This document shows positions 11,401 to 24,000 of a stretch of DNA of 64,000 nucleotides, one piece after another. A model generated the notes under the pieces. That model made no database searches. It was given only the letters and a program-made list of their open reading frames with translations, and was not told where the DNA came from. A program made the position numbers and the translations under genes. This DNA comes from Phallusia mammillata (lineage: Eukaryota > Chordata > Ascidiacea > Phlebobranchia > Ascidiidae), in NCBI GenBank assembly GCA_003260075.1, contig QLIY01000372.1:1-64000 (forward strand). Reading direction: 5' to 3'. Each line of letters begins with the position of its first letter. Position 1 is the first letter of the stretch.

Positions 11401-11655
11401 GCACAGAAAAGAAAGTTCGATAAAAAGTTGGTCATAAAGCAAGTTCTGGAGGGCTACGAACGGCACTTGTGTTTGTCGGATACCGAGAAACAATGTCTGA
11501 ACTTAACTGTGATGGCCCGTCTGGTCAGTTACATTTGCAGTGCAATGAGCAACCTGAATGACCGTGACTATGACACCCAAGATTCAAATTATGTTTTGCG
11601 CATGTTTGATTCAACTTGTTGCATTTTACGTTCTCTTTGGGCCGATGAAGACTAA
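8464..11655 (+). CDS. HYKK: Hydroxylysine kinase-like protein, copy 2
   Basis: Tandem paralogue of the 1949-5172 gene with the same six exons of identical lengths: 8464-8653, 9043-9153, 9353-9498, 9813-9993, 10493-10579 and 11321-11655, encoding 349 residues. The predicted role is the same: an APH-fold kinase for hydroxylysine or a related small molecule. The catalytic loop reads HGDLNPAN (213-220), the more usual HGD form, where copy 1 has HDD; IDF is at 241-243. There is no frameshift or internal stop and no homopolymer join, so the model is cleaner than copy 1. The last intron (10580-11320) contains a 0.5-kb hAT-like element absent from copy 1. Confidence 0.88.
10675..11160. mobile_element. 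Non-autonomous hAT-like element in HYKK copy 2 intron 5
   Basis: The ends are inverted: CAGGGGTCACCAAACT at the left and AGTTTGGTGACCCCTG at the right, with GGCCCGC motifs inside both ends. The flanks carry GGCTACA on both sides (left copy separated from the element by a few bases), an imperfect target duplication. The matching intron of copy 1 has the empty site (near 4228 and again near 4697). No coding remnant is recognisable. Confidence 0.85.
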
Positions 11656-11804
11656 TTTGACCTAACAGGTTACAGCAAGTTCTTATGTTTACATGGTAAT
11701 GTCGACAGATTTTAAGCAGTTTTATAATTTTAAATCGGCGTTATTAGAAACATAACGTACAAAGTGTGCTTTTTTTTCTGTCGAATTGAAAATAGTCAGT
11801 TACT

Positions 11805-12845
11805 TGGAATGCCTGGCTCTGCGCCGTTCGTCACACTATAGAGCAGTGGTTCTTAACCTGGGGTTCGCGAACCCCCAAGGGGTCCGTGAGATGGTTTCAG
11901 CGGGTCCGAGGGAAATATGTTAAGTATCATTAACCAACAGAAGAATATTTTTAAGTTTCTCAACCGTTTTTACAATCCTGCATACGAGTGCACGCTGTTT
12001 ATTACACCTTAATTATGCCAAGAGCAAATACTTTTGTGATTGTCTTCCCTATTGTGACATCATAACGCACATGGACAATAGACTTTACAGGACAAGTGAT
12101 TTGTGAAGTTGTACAAACCAGAAATATTATCAATTCGATGCGTTGGCCACTACAATACAGAAACGTCATTGATTTTAAAGGACTGTGAAGGCGGATTTAA
12201 ATGCTTCCAAAGCATGACAGGGTATAATGCAAGAAACGTGAAACATAAAAGGACTTACGGTAAATTGCGTTGGGGGTCCGCAGACTTACAAAATTCATAA
12301 AAGGGGTCCGTGACTACAAAAAGGTTAAGAACCACTGCTATAGAGTTATACACCCTTTTTGTGAAACGCGCCCGTCATCCAAGACGACCCACTCTTGCAT
12401 GTGCAACGAATGTCCTTGTTGAACGATAAAAGGCAACGCGAATGTCTTTTTGAACAACATTATGACGTCGTGGCGACAATTCACGTCGTACAGTTTGAAC
12501 AGTACACAAAAGTCGCCAATTAATTCTACACTAATCGATCGCATATTACGTCAAATGACTTCCAATTACTTAAAATAAGTTCAGTTACGGTTTAGTATAC
12601 ATTAATACAAGGTAAACAGAAATGAAATAAGAACATAAACGTACCAACTGTTGGGTAACCAAGACTGTACTAGCCTGCGGCTATAGTTTCCACAACTGAC
12701 AATTTAGCCTTTTAACCATTGCTGTTATCATTACTAGCAGAGATTAGGCTAAATTCCCTTATCTAGACCGCAAACCTAACAACTGATGCAGCTCACAAAA
12801 ACGTGGCGTTCAAAACACATGCTGGCAAATAAGATGTAACACTAT
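11805..12845. other. Inverted segment at the end of the second duplication unit
   Basis: After the 3' end of HYKK copy 2, the sequence (excluding the hAT insertion at 11844-12337) matches about 5780-6440 in reverse complement. Sequence on both sides (11700-11800 and 12860-12905) matches copy 1 in direct orientation. The shared stretches include TGGCAAATAAGATGTAACA and a CAAGACGACCCACT block. It is a local inversion of roughly 0.55 kb of ancestral sequence. Confidence 0.65.
11844..12337. mobile_element. Non-autonomous hAT element
   Basis: Inverted ends CAGTGGTTCTTAACCT and AGGTTAAGAACCACTG, with GGGGTCCGTGA motifs near both ends. It is flanked by a perfect 8-bp target duplication CTATAGAG (11836-11843 and 12338-12345). 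The element is 494 bp with no clear transposase reading frame. It sits inside the inverted segment and is absent from the matching copy 1 sequence near 6420. Confidence 0.9.
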
Positions 12846-14159
12846 TCGACCGAAAGTATCGTGTTATCCTCCAGATAAGCATGTTCGAGTTATTTTGGGG
12901 GTATGTTTTCTAAAAAATGTAAAAAGGAAATGAGTAAGTTTTTTCACATCACTTTTGTTAGTGTTGGGTTAACAATTTGTTTTGCTTTTCTGTTTTATGT
13001 ACTGCGGGAGCCAATACCAGTTATCACAAGTTTTATTTTAATCCCAGGGCCACAAAATTACAGCTCATTTCACCTGGCCCTCGGCAAAACGTATGAAACA
13101 CAGCTGTTAGTTAGGTTTATAAAGCAATATAATTTGTTTATTTGGTCCCGGTACCAAAATTTTCGTTTTGTTGCGGTTTAACCGAAATAAATTGACTGCA
13201 ACGGTAGGCCCTACTTTGTGGCATTTTGGTCCCAGAAAAAAGAATATTTCTTCGTGGTGTTTACAACTTTTAACAAATAACGAACGTTGCAAAATACAAC
13301 AATTATTTTCGGTTATTACGTCGCACAACATTTGTCATTTAAAAATAAACACATGACACAAGTAGGAAGTGGAACAGAAACTGACCTCGAATCCGTGAAC
13401 TGGTTTAAGCGCTTCAATTCAGTAAACCCGAACCAGCTACCCTAAACTTTTGTTTGATGTTTAACCTGAACTGGAACCTAACAGGAAAAATGCACTCTGC
13501 TGTTTTTTCTTGTGTAATCTCAGCCACAAAATTATTAATTTGAAAACAATGCATCCCACCAAGAAACGCTTGAAGTGAGATAACAGCTAGGAGGGCGCAT
13601 CAAAAAGGACAACTTGTAAGGTGTCGTGCAGTGCGATAGTCAAAATCTATTTGAAGTATTTTGAGGGTCTGTAAATAACGGGTAGAAATAAAAATTAAGC
13701 AAACGGGATCTTAACCGGTTTGAAACTGCAAACTCGTTACTTACCCGAGGATTTGCCCGAGTCAGTATAAAACCAGAAAATGCTTTTTAAAAAAAAAACT
13801 GAACCGAACCCTCCCTGAGCACAACATCGTTGGAGCTTTGATTTATAACCATAGCATATAGCGTGACGACACGAAATTTTAAGGAACTCTGTTATGTTAA
13901 ATGTCCGGAACGAAATACCGGAATAAAACGTATTTCTTTCCGTTTCGTTATTTTAAATCTGTATGTTAATTTCTTTTTTTGTTTTGTTTTTTACAGTTTT
14001 GTTACCGTTCTGTTCCGTTCCTTTTTGGATCAACTAGCAACTTTTTACTTACACAGATAATTTATTTATGTGTCCAATGGGCTTCATGCTAATATTCTGG
14101 ATTCGAATCCTATGTAACTCTTTTAATCATCGCGACGACCATAAAAATCCTAAGAATAT
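12846..14159. other. Intergenic upstream of EF1A
   Basis: No exon recognised. Around 13035-13250 there are repeated GGTCCC/GGGCC blocks of repeat-like character, and 13900-14010 contains scattered CGTT/CCGTT motifs. Nothing here supports a gene. Confidence 0.5.
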
Positions 14160-14167
14160 TGACGTCA
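14160..14167 (+). promoter_or_regulatory. CRE/ATF-type site upstream of EF1A
   Basis: A perfect palindromic TGACGTCA lies about 75 bp upstream of a TATA box and about 100 bp upstream of the inferred start of the EF1A transcript. The position suits a proximal promoter element; binding is inferred from the motif only. Confidence 0.5.
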
Positions 14168-14235
14168 AAAGGCAGCGTTTTGCGATTCGCAACGTGGGCA
14201 AGGTTGCGTCATATCCGAATTGCGCAACTGCTTCA

Positions 14236-14270
14236 TATAAAAGAACAAACACATTTTCCTTTTTTCTCGC
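14236..14270 (+). promoter_or_regulatory. EF1A core promoter: TATA box and 5'-TOP tract
   Basis: TATAAAAG at 14236-14243 is followed, at the expected distance of about 23-30 bases, by the pyrimidine run CCTTTTTTCTC (14259-14269). EF1A mRNAs in animals start with such a terminal oligopyrimidine tract and are translationally controlled through it. A 5' UTR exon would run from about 14260 to the donor GTAAGT at 14330. Confidence 0.6.
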
Positions 14271-14562
14271 GCTGTTAGGCGTATCACGTGTTTGAACCTG
14301 GAGCGATCCTTTCGTTTCACGACTCGTTGGTAAGTGGTTGCTTTATTTTTGTATCTGTTATAATCAGGCTTTTGTCGAGTGAAATTTTGTTTTGTTCTGT
14401 GTTGTACGTCGAATTTATTACTTTTTAAATACGTAGCGTTAAATAATTTTTGCGATTTTGCTTATGCACCTCGCTTTATACGTAGTTGTTCTTAACTGAC
14501 TACAATTGTTGTAGCCAAAACCAGTTCAACTTCAGCCAAGCAGTTGATTAAAATTCGACACA

Positions 14563-17500
14563 ATGGGAAAAGAAAAAATACATATTAACATTGTTGTCAT
14601 TGGACATGTCGATTCCGGAAAATCGACCACCACTGGTCGTTTAATTCACAAATGTGGAGGAATTGATAAAAGAGCAATTGAAAAATTTGAGAAGGAAGCC
14701 CAGGAGGTGAGTTAATATTGAATAGCAACAACCTGACCACAGGACAAATTGCATTTTCTAAAAAAATCTACCAATATATATGTTATACTTGCAATCCCGT
14801 TATTTTATGACATAAAGGGTGGTTCAGTGGCACTACTGGTTGATGCGAAGTAACATTTACTCCAAACAGCATTATATTAAAAAAAAAATATTCTTATTAC
14901 ATCAACTTATTAACAACATTTGCCCAACTTACACTTAAAAAATAGCTACCAAGCTAACTGTAGTAAGACAACTGTAAGTTTTGTTTTTGAGAAGGAGCCT
15001 AATTTTCAAAAAACTTTTTCAGAAATGACACTCTTAAATGATTAATAACTTTTTTAGATGGGCAAAGGTTCTTTCAAGTATGCTTGGGTACTTGACAAAC
15101 TGAAGGCAGAAAGAGAGCGTGGTATTACAATTGATATTGCGCTGTGGAAATTCAACACTGCAAAATATCAGGTCACAATCATTGATGCCCCTGGACATAG
15201 AGATTTCATCAAAAACATGATTACAGGAACCTCGCAGGTAATGTGCTTGTGGTCATTGTGTATATAGTTTTGCAATATTTTGATGTAGAAAACCCTTTAC
15301 TGAACAGGCGGACTGTGCTGTGCTTATTGTGGCTGCTGGTGTTGGAGAATTTGAAGCTGGTATTTCCAAGAATGGGCAAACAAGAGAGCATGCCCTACTG
15401 GCTTATACTCTTGGTGTGAAACAAATGATTGTTGCCATTAACAAGATGGACAACACTGAGCCCAAATATTCTGGAGATCGGTAAATATATATGCGTTGAA
15501 CTGTGGTTTATGTTGTGCCACTTTACAACGTTTTGCTTTATAGTTTTAATGAAATTGTCAAGGAGGTCTCAACTTACTTGAAAAAAGTTGGTTACAATCC
15601 CAAGACTGTGCCGTTTATACCAATTTCTGGCTGGCATGGCGACAACATGATTGAGCCTTCCACCAACATGTCTTGGTACAAGGGATGGACCAGGGATGAA
15701 ATAGTTAATCCAAAAAAAACGAACAATTTGAGTGGAAAAACTCTACTGGAAGGTTTGGATGCTATCTCTGAACCAAAGAGGCCAACAGATAAACCTCTAC
15801 GTTTGCCCCTGCAGGATGTTTACAAGATTGGAGGTATGTTCGCCAGTTTGTCCAACGGCTGTTTTATGCATGTGATCTGAGTAAGCCTTTCGTATCCAAA
15901 GTGCACAAAACCATGTAATTACCAAATTCAAACAACTTCACTGAAACATGTTTTTCCGGACCCCCCCCTTTTCAAAAATTTTGTGGGTAAATTAAATAGG
16001 CTCAAATCGTTCGGTTACGGTTGCGTGATAACAGGGAGTCGTTATCTCAAAGTCGTGAGCTTCCAATCTCTTGTATTCGCTTGTTATCTAATCGCCAATT
16101 GTGACGTAACAAGGGTTTAACAAGGAGTTTTATGCGCTAACAAGCGGAAAGTTACGTTCCGGTTAGAACGCTGGTTTTAATTGGTTTTTGTTAGTGTTAA
16201 ATGTACTAAATGCAACTGTTTTTGTAGTAAAACAATGTAAACTGAGTAAAACTGGTTAAATACGTTTAATGTTGTATTGTTTCTGTTAACTTTGTCAATA
16301 ATAAAAGAACTTAACAGTTTTGACCTGACAAACACATATTAGTTTGCCACACACAGGTAAACGTAATTTGTTACTCGCCAGGCCAAATTTTTGCCTTCTG
16401 CAGTTACCAACTTTAGTGCGTCCGTTACATTCCCCAACTTATCAGTAGGATTGCCGCTTCAGAAAGGCGTTCAGTTCTTTAGAAATTGCTGCCCGTTTTT
16501 TTAAGCAACGATTTTGATTGCCTGACTGCAGTTTTGCTGAGTAAGCTAAATAGCAGCGGCGGGATTAGAAAACTACAAAGCTTTTGCTAAAATAATTTGT
16601 CGTTCTGTCAATTGGACAGGTAGAGAAACCGCCGAAAGTTGGGCCGGGTTTCGGTTTTGGGCCTGCTTACAATTTTGGACAAAGCGTTTTGCCGCTTAAC
16701 GCGTCGTTTTTACGTATAATGATGTCATTAGGGAATTTCCCAAAATAAAACGTTGGACCCTCCCCCTTTAAAAATTTCTGGATACGCCCCTGCTTACAAC
16801 ACCCGACTTTCTCATGGTTATCTCTTGAATTACATTATTTTCAATTTTACATGTGTGGGGACCCATGAGTTTTTGCCTGCAGAAATGACTAAGGTTATAA
16901 AAGACGATGGCTAATATGGGACCCAATACAAAATAAGCATAGGAAATATACTAATGTTTTAAAATAGGTTATAGTGTAAATGCAACCACAAAATGTGCTA
17001 AGCCACCCTTCTAGTTCTATTCTAATTTGCAAAAACGAGATGCTCTGATTTTAATTAAAATCTAATTTAAAATAAACGAAAAAAGGTATCTTAGTTTTCC
17101 AAGTCTGCTTATAGGTGGCAATTGTTGTATACAAACATTAAACAATGTCTGAATGGTATGAAATTTGGAAAGTTTGTACTAACGTAGTATGATTATTAAG
17201 CACAGTACCGTCGACCTTATAACTCCTAACTTTCTCATGGTCATCTCTTGAAATATAATTATTTGCAACTTTGCTTGTATTGGGACCCATGACTTTCTGC
17301 ATGCAAAAACAAACTAGGTTTGTATATATAAAACAGTGTCTGATATCGGACCCAGTATAGGAAAAAATGTGTGTGCGTGGCCAAAACGTGCTGTTTTTAT
17401 AACTGAAGTCCACAAGGAATTCATATTTTGTTGGTTGGTGCATTGCCAAGAAAAAAAACAACATTTTTATACTTTTGGTAGTATATCCCGGTTTGCTCGA

Positions 17501-18995
17501 AACGCTCAATTTTGTTATTGGGAGAGTGTTCCTTGTTATAATCTCTGGTCCCATTATTTGAAGGCCCTCGGTTATTGTGTTTATCAAGTCCTATGGGAGT
17601 GATTCACCAGTTTAGTGATGGCTCTATTTTAGCAGTTTGTAGTAAAAATATATATATATATATATTTTAAATCCTGCTAGTTCAAGTCAGACCATAGTTG
17701 CGGAATATGGTGACAACCATCTTTCTGGTTGTTTAGGTATTGGAACAGTTCCAGTGGGACGTGTTGAAACTGGCACGTTGAAGCCAGGCATGGTGGTCAC
17801 TTTTGCTCCCTCAAATCTCAGCACAGAGGTGAAGTCTGTTGAAATGCACCACCAACAAATGAAAGAAGCTGAACCAGGCGACAATGTTGGTTTCAATGTC
17901 AAAAACGTATCAGTAAAAGAAATCAAGCGTGGCAATGTGGCTGGTGACTCCAAAAATGATCCACCATGCGCAGCTGCAAGTTTTTTTGCTCAGGCAAGTT
18001 GTCAACATTTTGCAATAATAGCTTTCCTGTATTGGGTGTAGTGAAAGTGTTGGCTTTAAGCTCACTTGCTAACCCACTGCCCTTAAAATGGGTGGGTGAT
18101 TTTTTTAACAGTGGCCAAATGGAATAAAATTTTGACAATTGAGAAATGTGCTAAGTCGCCCTTAATAGTCACAAAGTCAAGATGTTGCATATAAACTGCA
18201 AATATGTTCGGAAGTCTCATTTCTATTTCTAGTTGGCTTAATAAATTGTAATAAGCATGATAGCAGGTGCTGGAACATATGTCAGTGGTTAAAAAGAAAC
18301 AAACTATTTGGGACAATAATTATCTTTGTTTCACTTTCAGGTTATCATTCTCAATCACCCTGGCCAAATTGCTGCAGGGTATGCACCTGTGTTGGACTGT
18401 CACACTGCCCACATTGCTTGCAAGTTTGCAGAGCTAAAGGAAAAGATTGACCGTCGAAGCGGCAAATCACTTGAGGAGAATCCGAAATTTGTGAAATCTG
18501 GTGATGCTGCGTTGGTGACTTTGGTTCCTTCAAAACCAATGTGTGTTGAATCATTTCAGAACTATCCACCATTGGGTAAGTTGGAACGAGTGTCAACATG
18601 ATATTTGTTTATTTTCAAAGTGAAATTTGGAAATTTATGGACATTGTTTTTTTATTTTTGCTAAACCATGTTAAATTGGTTATTGACCGTTGCAAACAAA
18701 AGATGGTTGACCCAACTGACTGTCTGTAATTATGACTAATGGTGTATGTAGCAAAATATTAAAAAAGATGTAATATTTCAACTACAAGCATATGGCAAAG
18801 TCAGCTCTGTTTATTGTTGCAGTTTATTAAACAGTATAGTTACCTTCATCAATTTTATTGTGGCTATTTGATGTAGGTCGCTTTGCTGTCAGAGACATGA
18901 GACAGACAGTTGCTGTTGGAGTTATCAAAACTGTTACCAAAAAAGAAGTGGCAGGCAAAGACACAAAGTCGGCCAAAAAAGCTGGAAAGAAGTGA
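14563..18995 (+). CDS. EEF1A: Translation elongation factor 1-alpha
   Basis: GTPase that delivers aminoacyl-tRNA to the ribosomal A site in the cytosol. Coding exons: 14563-14706, 15058-15237, 15308-15480, 15544-15833, 17737-17993, 18341-18575 and 18877-18995, encoding 465 residues (vertebrate EF1A 462). G1 motif GHVDSGKS at 14-21, DAPGH at about 91-95 and NKMD in exon 3-4 sequence are all intact. The C-terminus is lysine-rich (KKAGKK). A non-coding first exon (about 14260-14329) is spliced to 14515, upstream of ATG 14563. Intron 6 (17994-18340) begins GC rather than GT; both flanks are in phase 0 and conserved in the protein, so it is a GC-AG intron. Intron 5 is 1.9 kb and filled with dispersed repeats. 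No disabling change is seen. Confidence 0.97.
15955..17670. repeat. Dispersed repeats filling EF1A intron 5
   Basis: The block at about 15955-16145 recurs in inverted orientation at about 30175-30365 in USP39 (shared CAATTGTGACGTAACAAGGG). The block 16795-17015 (CGACTTTCTCATGGTTATCT ... GTGCTAAGCCACCCTTCTAG) recurs at 23687-23905 with few differences, and in a more diverged form at 17222-17350. A short (TA)n tract lies at about 17649-17666. The C run near 15961 belongs to the repeat and is not a contig join. Confidence 0.65.
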
Positions 18996-21073
18996 CTGGC
19001 TGCCACTGTAGATGTCCTCACATGGGAAACTCACCTTCGTTACAGACTCTGGCTTAATTTTCAAGTGGATGCTTTAATTACTGCTTGCATATTTTTGGTT
19101 TTCTTAGTGGTATCTAATATGTTTGATTCTAAAATTCACCGCAAACATTTTCGTAGGAAAAACTCATTTACGTTAGTGAAGTGTTAATCTAAGTGCATTC
19201 TGTTATTATTGTGGGGACTGTGTCGGCTGTGGCGTTGTTCTTGGTTTGAATACAAGCAAACCTGTAAAATGCGTACAATTTTTGCGAGCATTCTTATGTT
19301 AGGCTCTTGAGACTAGGACACGGACACTAACCAATCGCGAAAAAATGAAGTAAAGTGGAACTAAATGAAGGTTTTGACAATTTATTAAAAAATTTGGAAC
19401 AAATGATGTTCGTTCAACGCTCGCGAGTTGCTGGGGGTCTGGTGCGGCACAACCATCAGTTCTGTTTCTGCTTTGTTCTCAGTTCATCGTTTTTTGGTTA
19501 GATGAAATTTTGAACCAATCAATTGCAGCGGATAGGCATTAAAAACATAAGGACATTACTGCATGGAATGAAAAGTTTAAAACCACAGTCAATGGAATTT
19601 CCCAAATCTTCAATGTTTCCTGTGCGTCATAACGACTGGATTGATCTTGAAATAGTTATTTTTTTATGCGACTCGGGCGTGCCACTTTAAAGCAGGCATA
19701 AGGTAATTTGTATTTAAATGCAGCATTTCTTTCAGTTAGGCATTCTTGTGGCCTGAGCATATGTTCAATCATAGAATACTAAACATATATTATATGGTTT
19801 AAATTATTTAAGCCAGTGATTCCCAACCTTTCCGTGGTCGCGTACCACTTTGAGGTTACGTATTGGAACTCATTAAAGTTCTACGAATCATAAGACTAGT
19901 GTGGCAGCACCTGCCTCGATGACGACTTGTTAAAGGCGGCTACAATGTAAACTATGATGTTCATTGCAAATTGTTTGGTGAGTCTGATCTTTGCATCTCA
20001 ATAACAGCTGACTGATTAACAGCCACACATATGTCTCTTCTTTCTTTGTATTCTTGAATAACGTTAAAGGCGAACGTTCAAATCAGCTACACATCCACAT
20101 GGGATAAAAATAGAAGACTCAAAAATAGTCTAAGAATAGACCCAGAATAGACCAAAAATAGACCCAGAAAAGAGCCGCGACAAAGTCGAAAATAAGCTAT
20201 ATATAGTAGAGCAAAATATTGGCTATTGTGTGAAACCTTTTTTTCTTTAGGTTATAGAATTCATTTTATGGCAAAGGTGCAATTTATAAAGTCATAGCGC
20301 CCTCGACCGAGCTGCTATGCTTCTTCTCAAGTACTAGCGGCTGTGTTCTACTTTAAACTTGAAACGGAAACGACAGTATAAACAAGAGGAAGTATGCGTA
20401 ATGATGAACAAACACCTTATGTTTGTGCAGAACATTCTAGAATAACAAAATGACTCAAAATATCTTATGACTTGCATGAGAACGGAAATACCAACACTTA
20501 CATCCAGTTATAAAGAGGTTAAACACTTCCCCTACATGCTGTGCAACATTATTGCAAACAACATGCTAACGTTAAACATAAACTTTGTGCACATTAATAT
20601 CATGACCGCTACACTAGCCTACATGCACTATTTCTTGTGCGTCGGGGTTTGTCGTTTTTTAACTGGTTCTGGAAGCAAAGCCAGAGTCGAGGACAGATTT
20701 TGCGTTGTGATATTGGAAAGATGTATGTATAGAAAAGTCATATCTTTGTGGTTCAAGTTTGCTGGGGAAGATTTGACATTTTTTCGCAACCCAATTTGGA
20801 AGTTTAGTTGGTAAATGATCCGCTGTTCTTTGTTCAAATTTGTTTGGTTTTATGGTAGACCGTTTGTAAACGGTCTGCGAAAGGACGATTTTCATTGGTC
20901 GATTACGGTGTGCCACGATTGTTCTGCCAAATTTGATTCGATTGACACGTTTCAGAATTAGGCGACTCGTTCGACGTGTCAAGCGTTGTGAACTGTAACA
21001 ACACACTAAAGTTCCAAAAGTTTGTGATTACAGCACGTTTTCGTTTTTTTATTTGATTAAGACCAAGTGAATC
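18996..21073. other. EF1A 3' UTR and intergenic region
   Basis: The EF1A 3' UTR must start at 18996; no AATAAA is evident close by, only weaker variants such as ATTAAA near 19384. From 19814 CAGTGATTCCCAACCTTTCCGTGG... looks like the left end of another hAT element, but I could not find its partner end. The rest shows no gene. Confidence 0.45.
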
Positions 21074-24000
21074 ATGCATCGTATATGTCACATTTGTTTA
21101 ATATTGTTTGTTGCATTTAAAACTGGCTCGTGCCAAGAAAAGGCACAAGAGAAAACGAAAGGACAGGAATTGGTGTATTCAGAGTCTGATTTTCTGGAAA
21201 ATGTGGGCAAATCTCCTCACTTTGTAATGTTTTACGCACCATGGTAAGTTGTAAGTAATAGTTCTTTGCCAAATTATCGAGCAGTTATTTGTCAAAACAT
21301 AATATACATGTTATACAGCAAATCTAGCAAAAAATGGCTAAATGTACACGCAGTTCCGTGTCTGTGTCTGGCTGCTCATATGTTAAACTGCAACCCAGTT
21401 GGGCCACTAATTTAAAAACAAATTGGGTTTGGCATAAATGGGGTCAACACTCACAAACCATCATTTCATACTTTACAGGTTTTTAACAGCTTTTTTCTTT
21501 ATTTACATTGTCATATGTGTATTAACTATTAAGGCAATATAAAATGCTTCACAGCTCTATACAGCATATATGCCTGGAATATCATGATTTACCTAATTGT
21601 TGCGCGATTGTATATTCAGGTGTGGTCATTGTCAAAGGCTTACTCCAATTTGGAGCAAACTGTCTGAAGATATCAACCCCAATGATGCCATTGATATGAA
21701 ATTTGCCAAGGTATGAAAAGTAGTGTTGTATGTAAAGTTTCTGAGGTATTATGAGCTGACAGATAAATACTATTATTGCCAAAGGTTGATTGTACTGGGG
21801 AAACGAAACTATGTTCTGATGAGGGAGTTTTGGGCTACCCAACGTAAGTACAATGTGCAGTGTTGTACACCATATTATACATATTGTTTTTGGTTATTTT
21901 TTATGCAAAATCAGTCAGTTTTATCGTTTGCCTATGAAGAAATACTATTTCAACAGGTGCACTGTGTAAGAACACAAGGTATAAAAAAGTTACCAAACAA
22001 ATGATTTCAAATTCAAGGGTCTTATACCTTGAGCTTGCAACCAATAGGAAAAATCTTGCATTAGTGTTTCAGCACTGCCACATAAGGTTGTTAGTGAACC
22101 AAGTTTTCTTTGTGGTAATACATTATATACTAATCTTATAGGACATTAGTTCTTAGCTTTTTTCTTTCGTACCCTCTGGATGACTAAGCACATGGGTGAA
22201 ATATATATCATTAATTGATCTGATTCTGGTAAGGTGCTGTTGCTTCGTCAAATATTCATGAAAAAACTACACATTTACTCAGTGATCATTGACTATTGAT
22301 GCCTACTATTTGCGGGAAAGATCATGTAACAAACACTAAATGTTCCCCTTTGGCAGATTTTGATAAACTTCCCCCAGTTTGTTTAACATGTATATATATA
22401 TATAGAGTGTGAGGTACAGAAAAGTGACCAGTGGAAAAATGATTGCATAGTCAACTTCTAGTGCTACACCATAATGACATGTTCTCTAAAATGTTTAAAT
22501 TTCATTGAATTTAAACAGTGTCAAAAATGAATCATTTTATGGGGTAATAAGATATCAGTGGGATTATGCCATTTTCTACAAACCAACCAAATATAATCCA
22601 ATTAGGCCATGTAATAAAATCTTATCTATTTTAAGGCGCAGTAGGGTTAGGGTTTAAGATAAAAATGACACCTGGCAACTGACATCTGATGATAGCATGT
22701 TCTACAAACTGTCCAAACATAATTATTTACAGACAATGTTTGAAAATCTCACCACTTACAGGTTTAACTGGTGGAGTTATAGGGCAGAGCAAACACATCA
22801 CATTATTGCATTCTACAGACTGTATTGAGTTTCATGAAACTGGAACATTGCTCCATTTTAGGGGGGTAGCTGGGTAATTATGGGTCCCCTTCCCTGAAGG
22901 GGACACATATTGATTTTACTTGAATTGTTTGTTTTTTTTCTTTTTTTTTCTTCCCAAAGTTTGTCCGACTCCTTTTTCTAACAAATGTTTGATGGATTTG
23001 GCTGAAATTTACACAGATGGTAGATATAGTTATGTAGATGTGCATCCCACTTTGTTTTTGTTGATAACCCCAGTATTTACCCCGCTAGCCCCCTAAAATG
23101 GGTGAGTTTTTAAACAGTGTCAGAATTGGCTGAAATTTGGATTTCTTGTATAGTATGCCATTTATAGGTGTCGATTGTTGTGTTCAACCCTGTAGTCCTA
23201 ACATTTACCCCACAAGCCCCTAAAGTGTAAAACGTATTTGTATGTTACTGGGCACCACAAACGAAAGATTTCTTTGGAGCAATAGTGTTACAAGGGCAAC
23301 CAGTTGTATGTTGCTCGTTGGTGGGTTACTTGGTGGTCGTTTTTGCGCCATGGCAGTTAGGGGCTTGTTAACAGCCCTATGACGTCAGAAACATTAACGG
23401 TTGTTGCTCAAAACACCTCTAGTGGTCGAAATTTTAAACATTGGCGGATTGGGCTGAAATTTTGCAGTACTATTGATTGATCCATTGTGTTTTTTATTTA
23501 TTTTTTAGTTCGTGTGTCGAACCCAATTAGTTGCCCTACTAGCCCCCTAAAATGGGTCAGTTTTTTAAAACGTTAAATAGGACATACTTCAAACAATATC
23601 TGGGGTGAATCTAATTTTATAGTTTGTATTCTACATAGTATTATTATTTAAGCCCAGTGCCGATCACTGTGTTTTACCTTACAACACCCGACTTTCTCAT
23701 GGTTATCTCTTGAATTGCATTATTTTCAACTTTGCATGTGTGGGGACCCATGAGTTTTTGCCTGCAGAAACGACTAAAGTTATAAAAGACGGTGACTAAT
23801 ATGGGACCCAATACAAAATAAGCATAGGAAATATATTTATGTTTTAAAATAGGTTATAGTGTATATGCAAGGGCAATATGTGCTAAGCCACCCTTCTAGT
23901 TCTACATACCAACTAATAAATAAAAAACCACAAGGATGAACTAGGTGTTCAGAAGGACCCCCATAATATTAGACTGTTATAATGCAAAATGTACAATTTG

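Noticed and set aside
15961-15970. C run near 15961 as another contig join
   Set aside because: No back-jump duplication follows; the same CCCC-rich end occurs in the related repeat at about 30345.
19814-20300. Complete hAT element starting at 19814
   Set aside because: Only a left end was found; without a partner end or target duplication it is left as a note.
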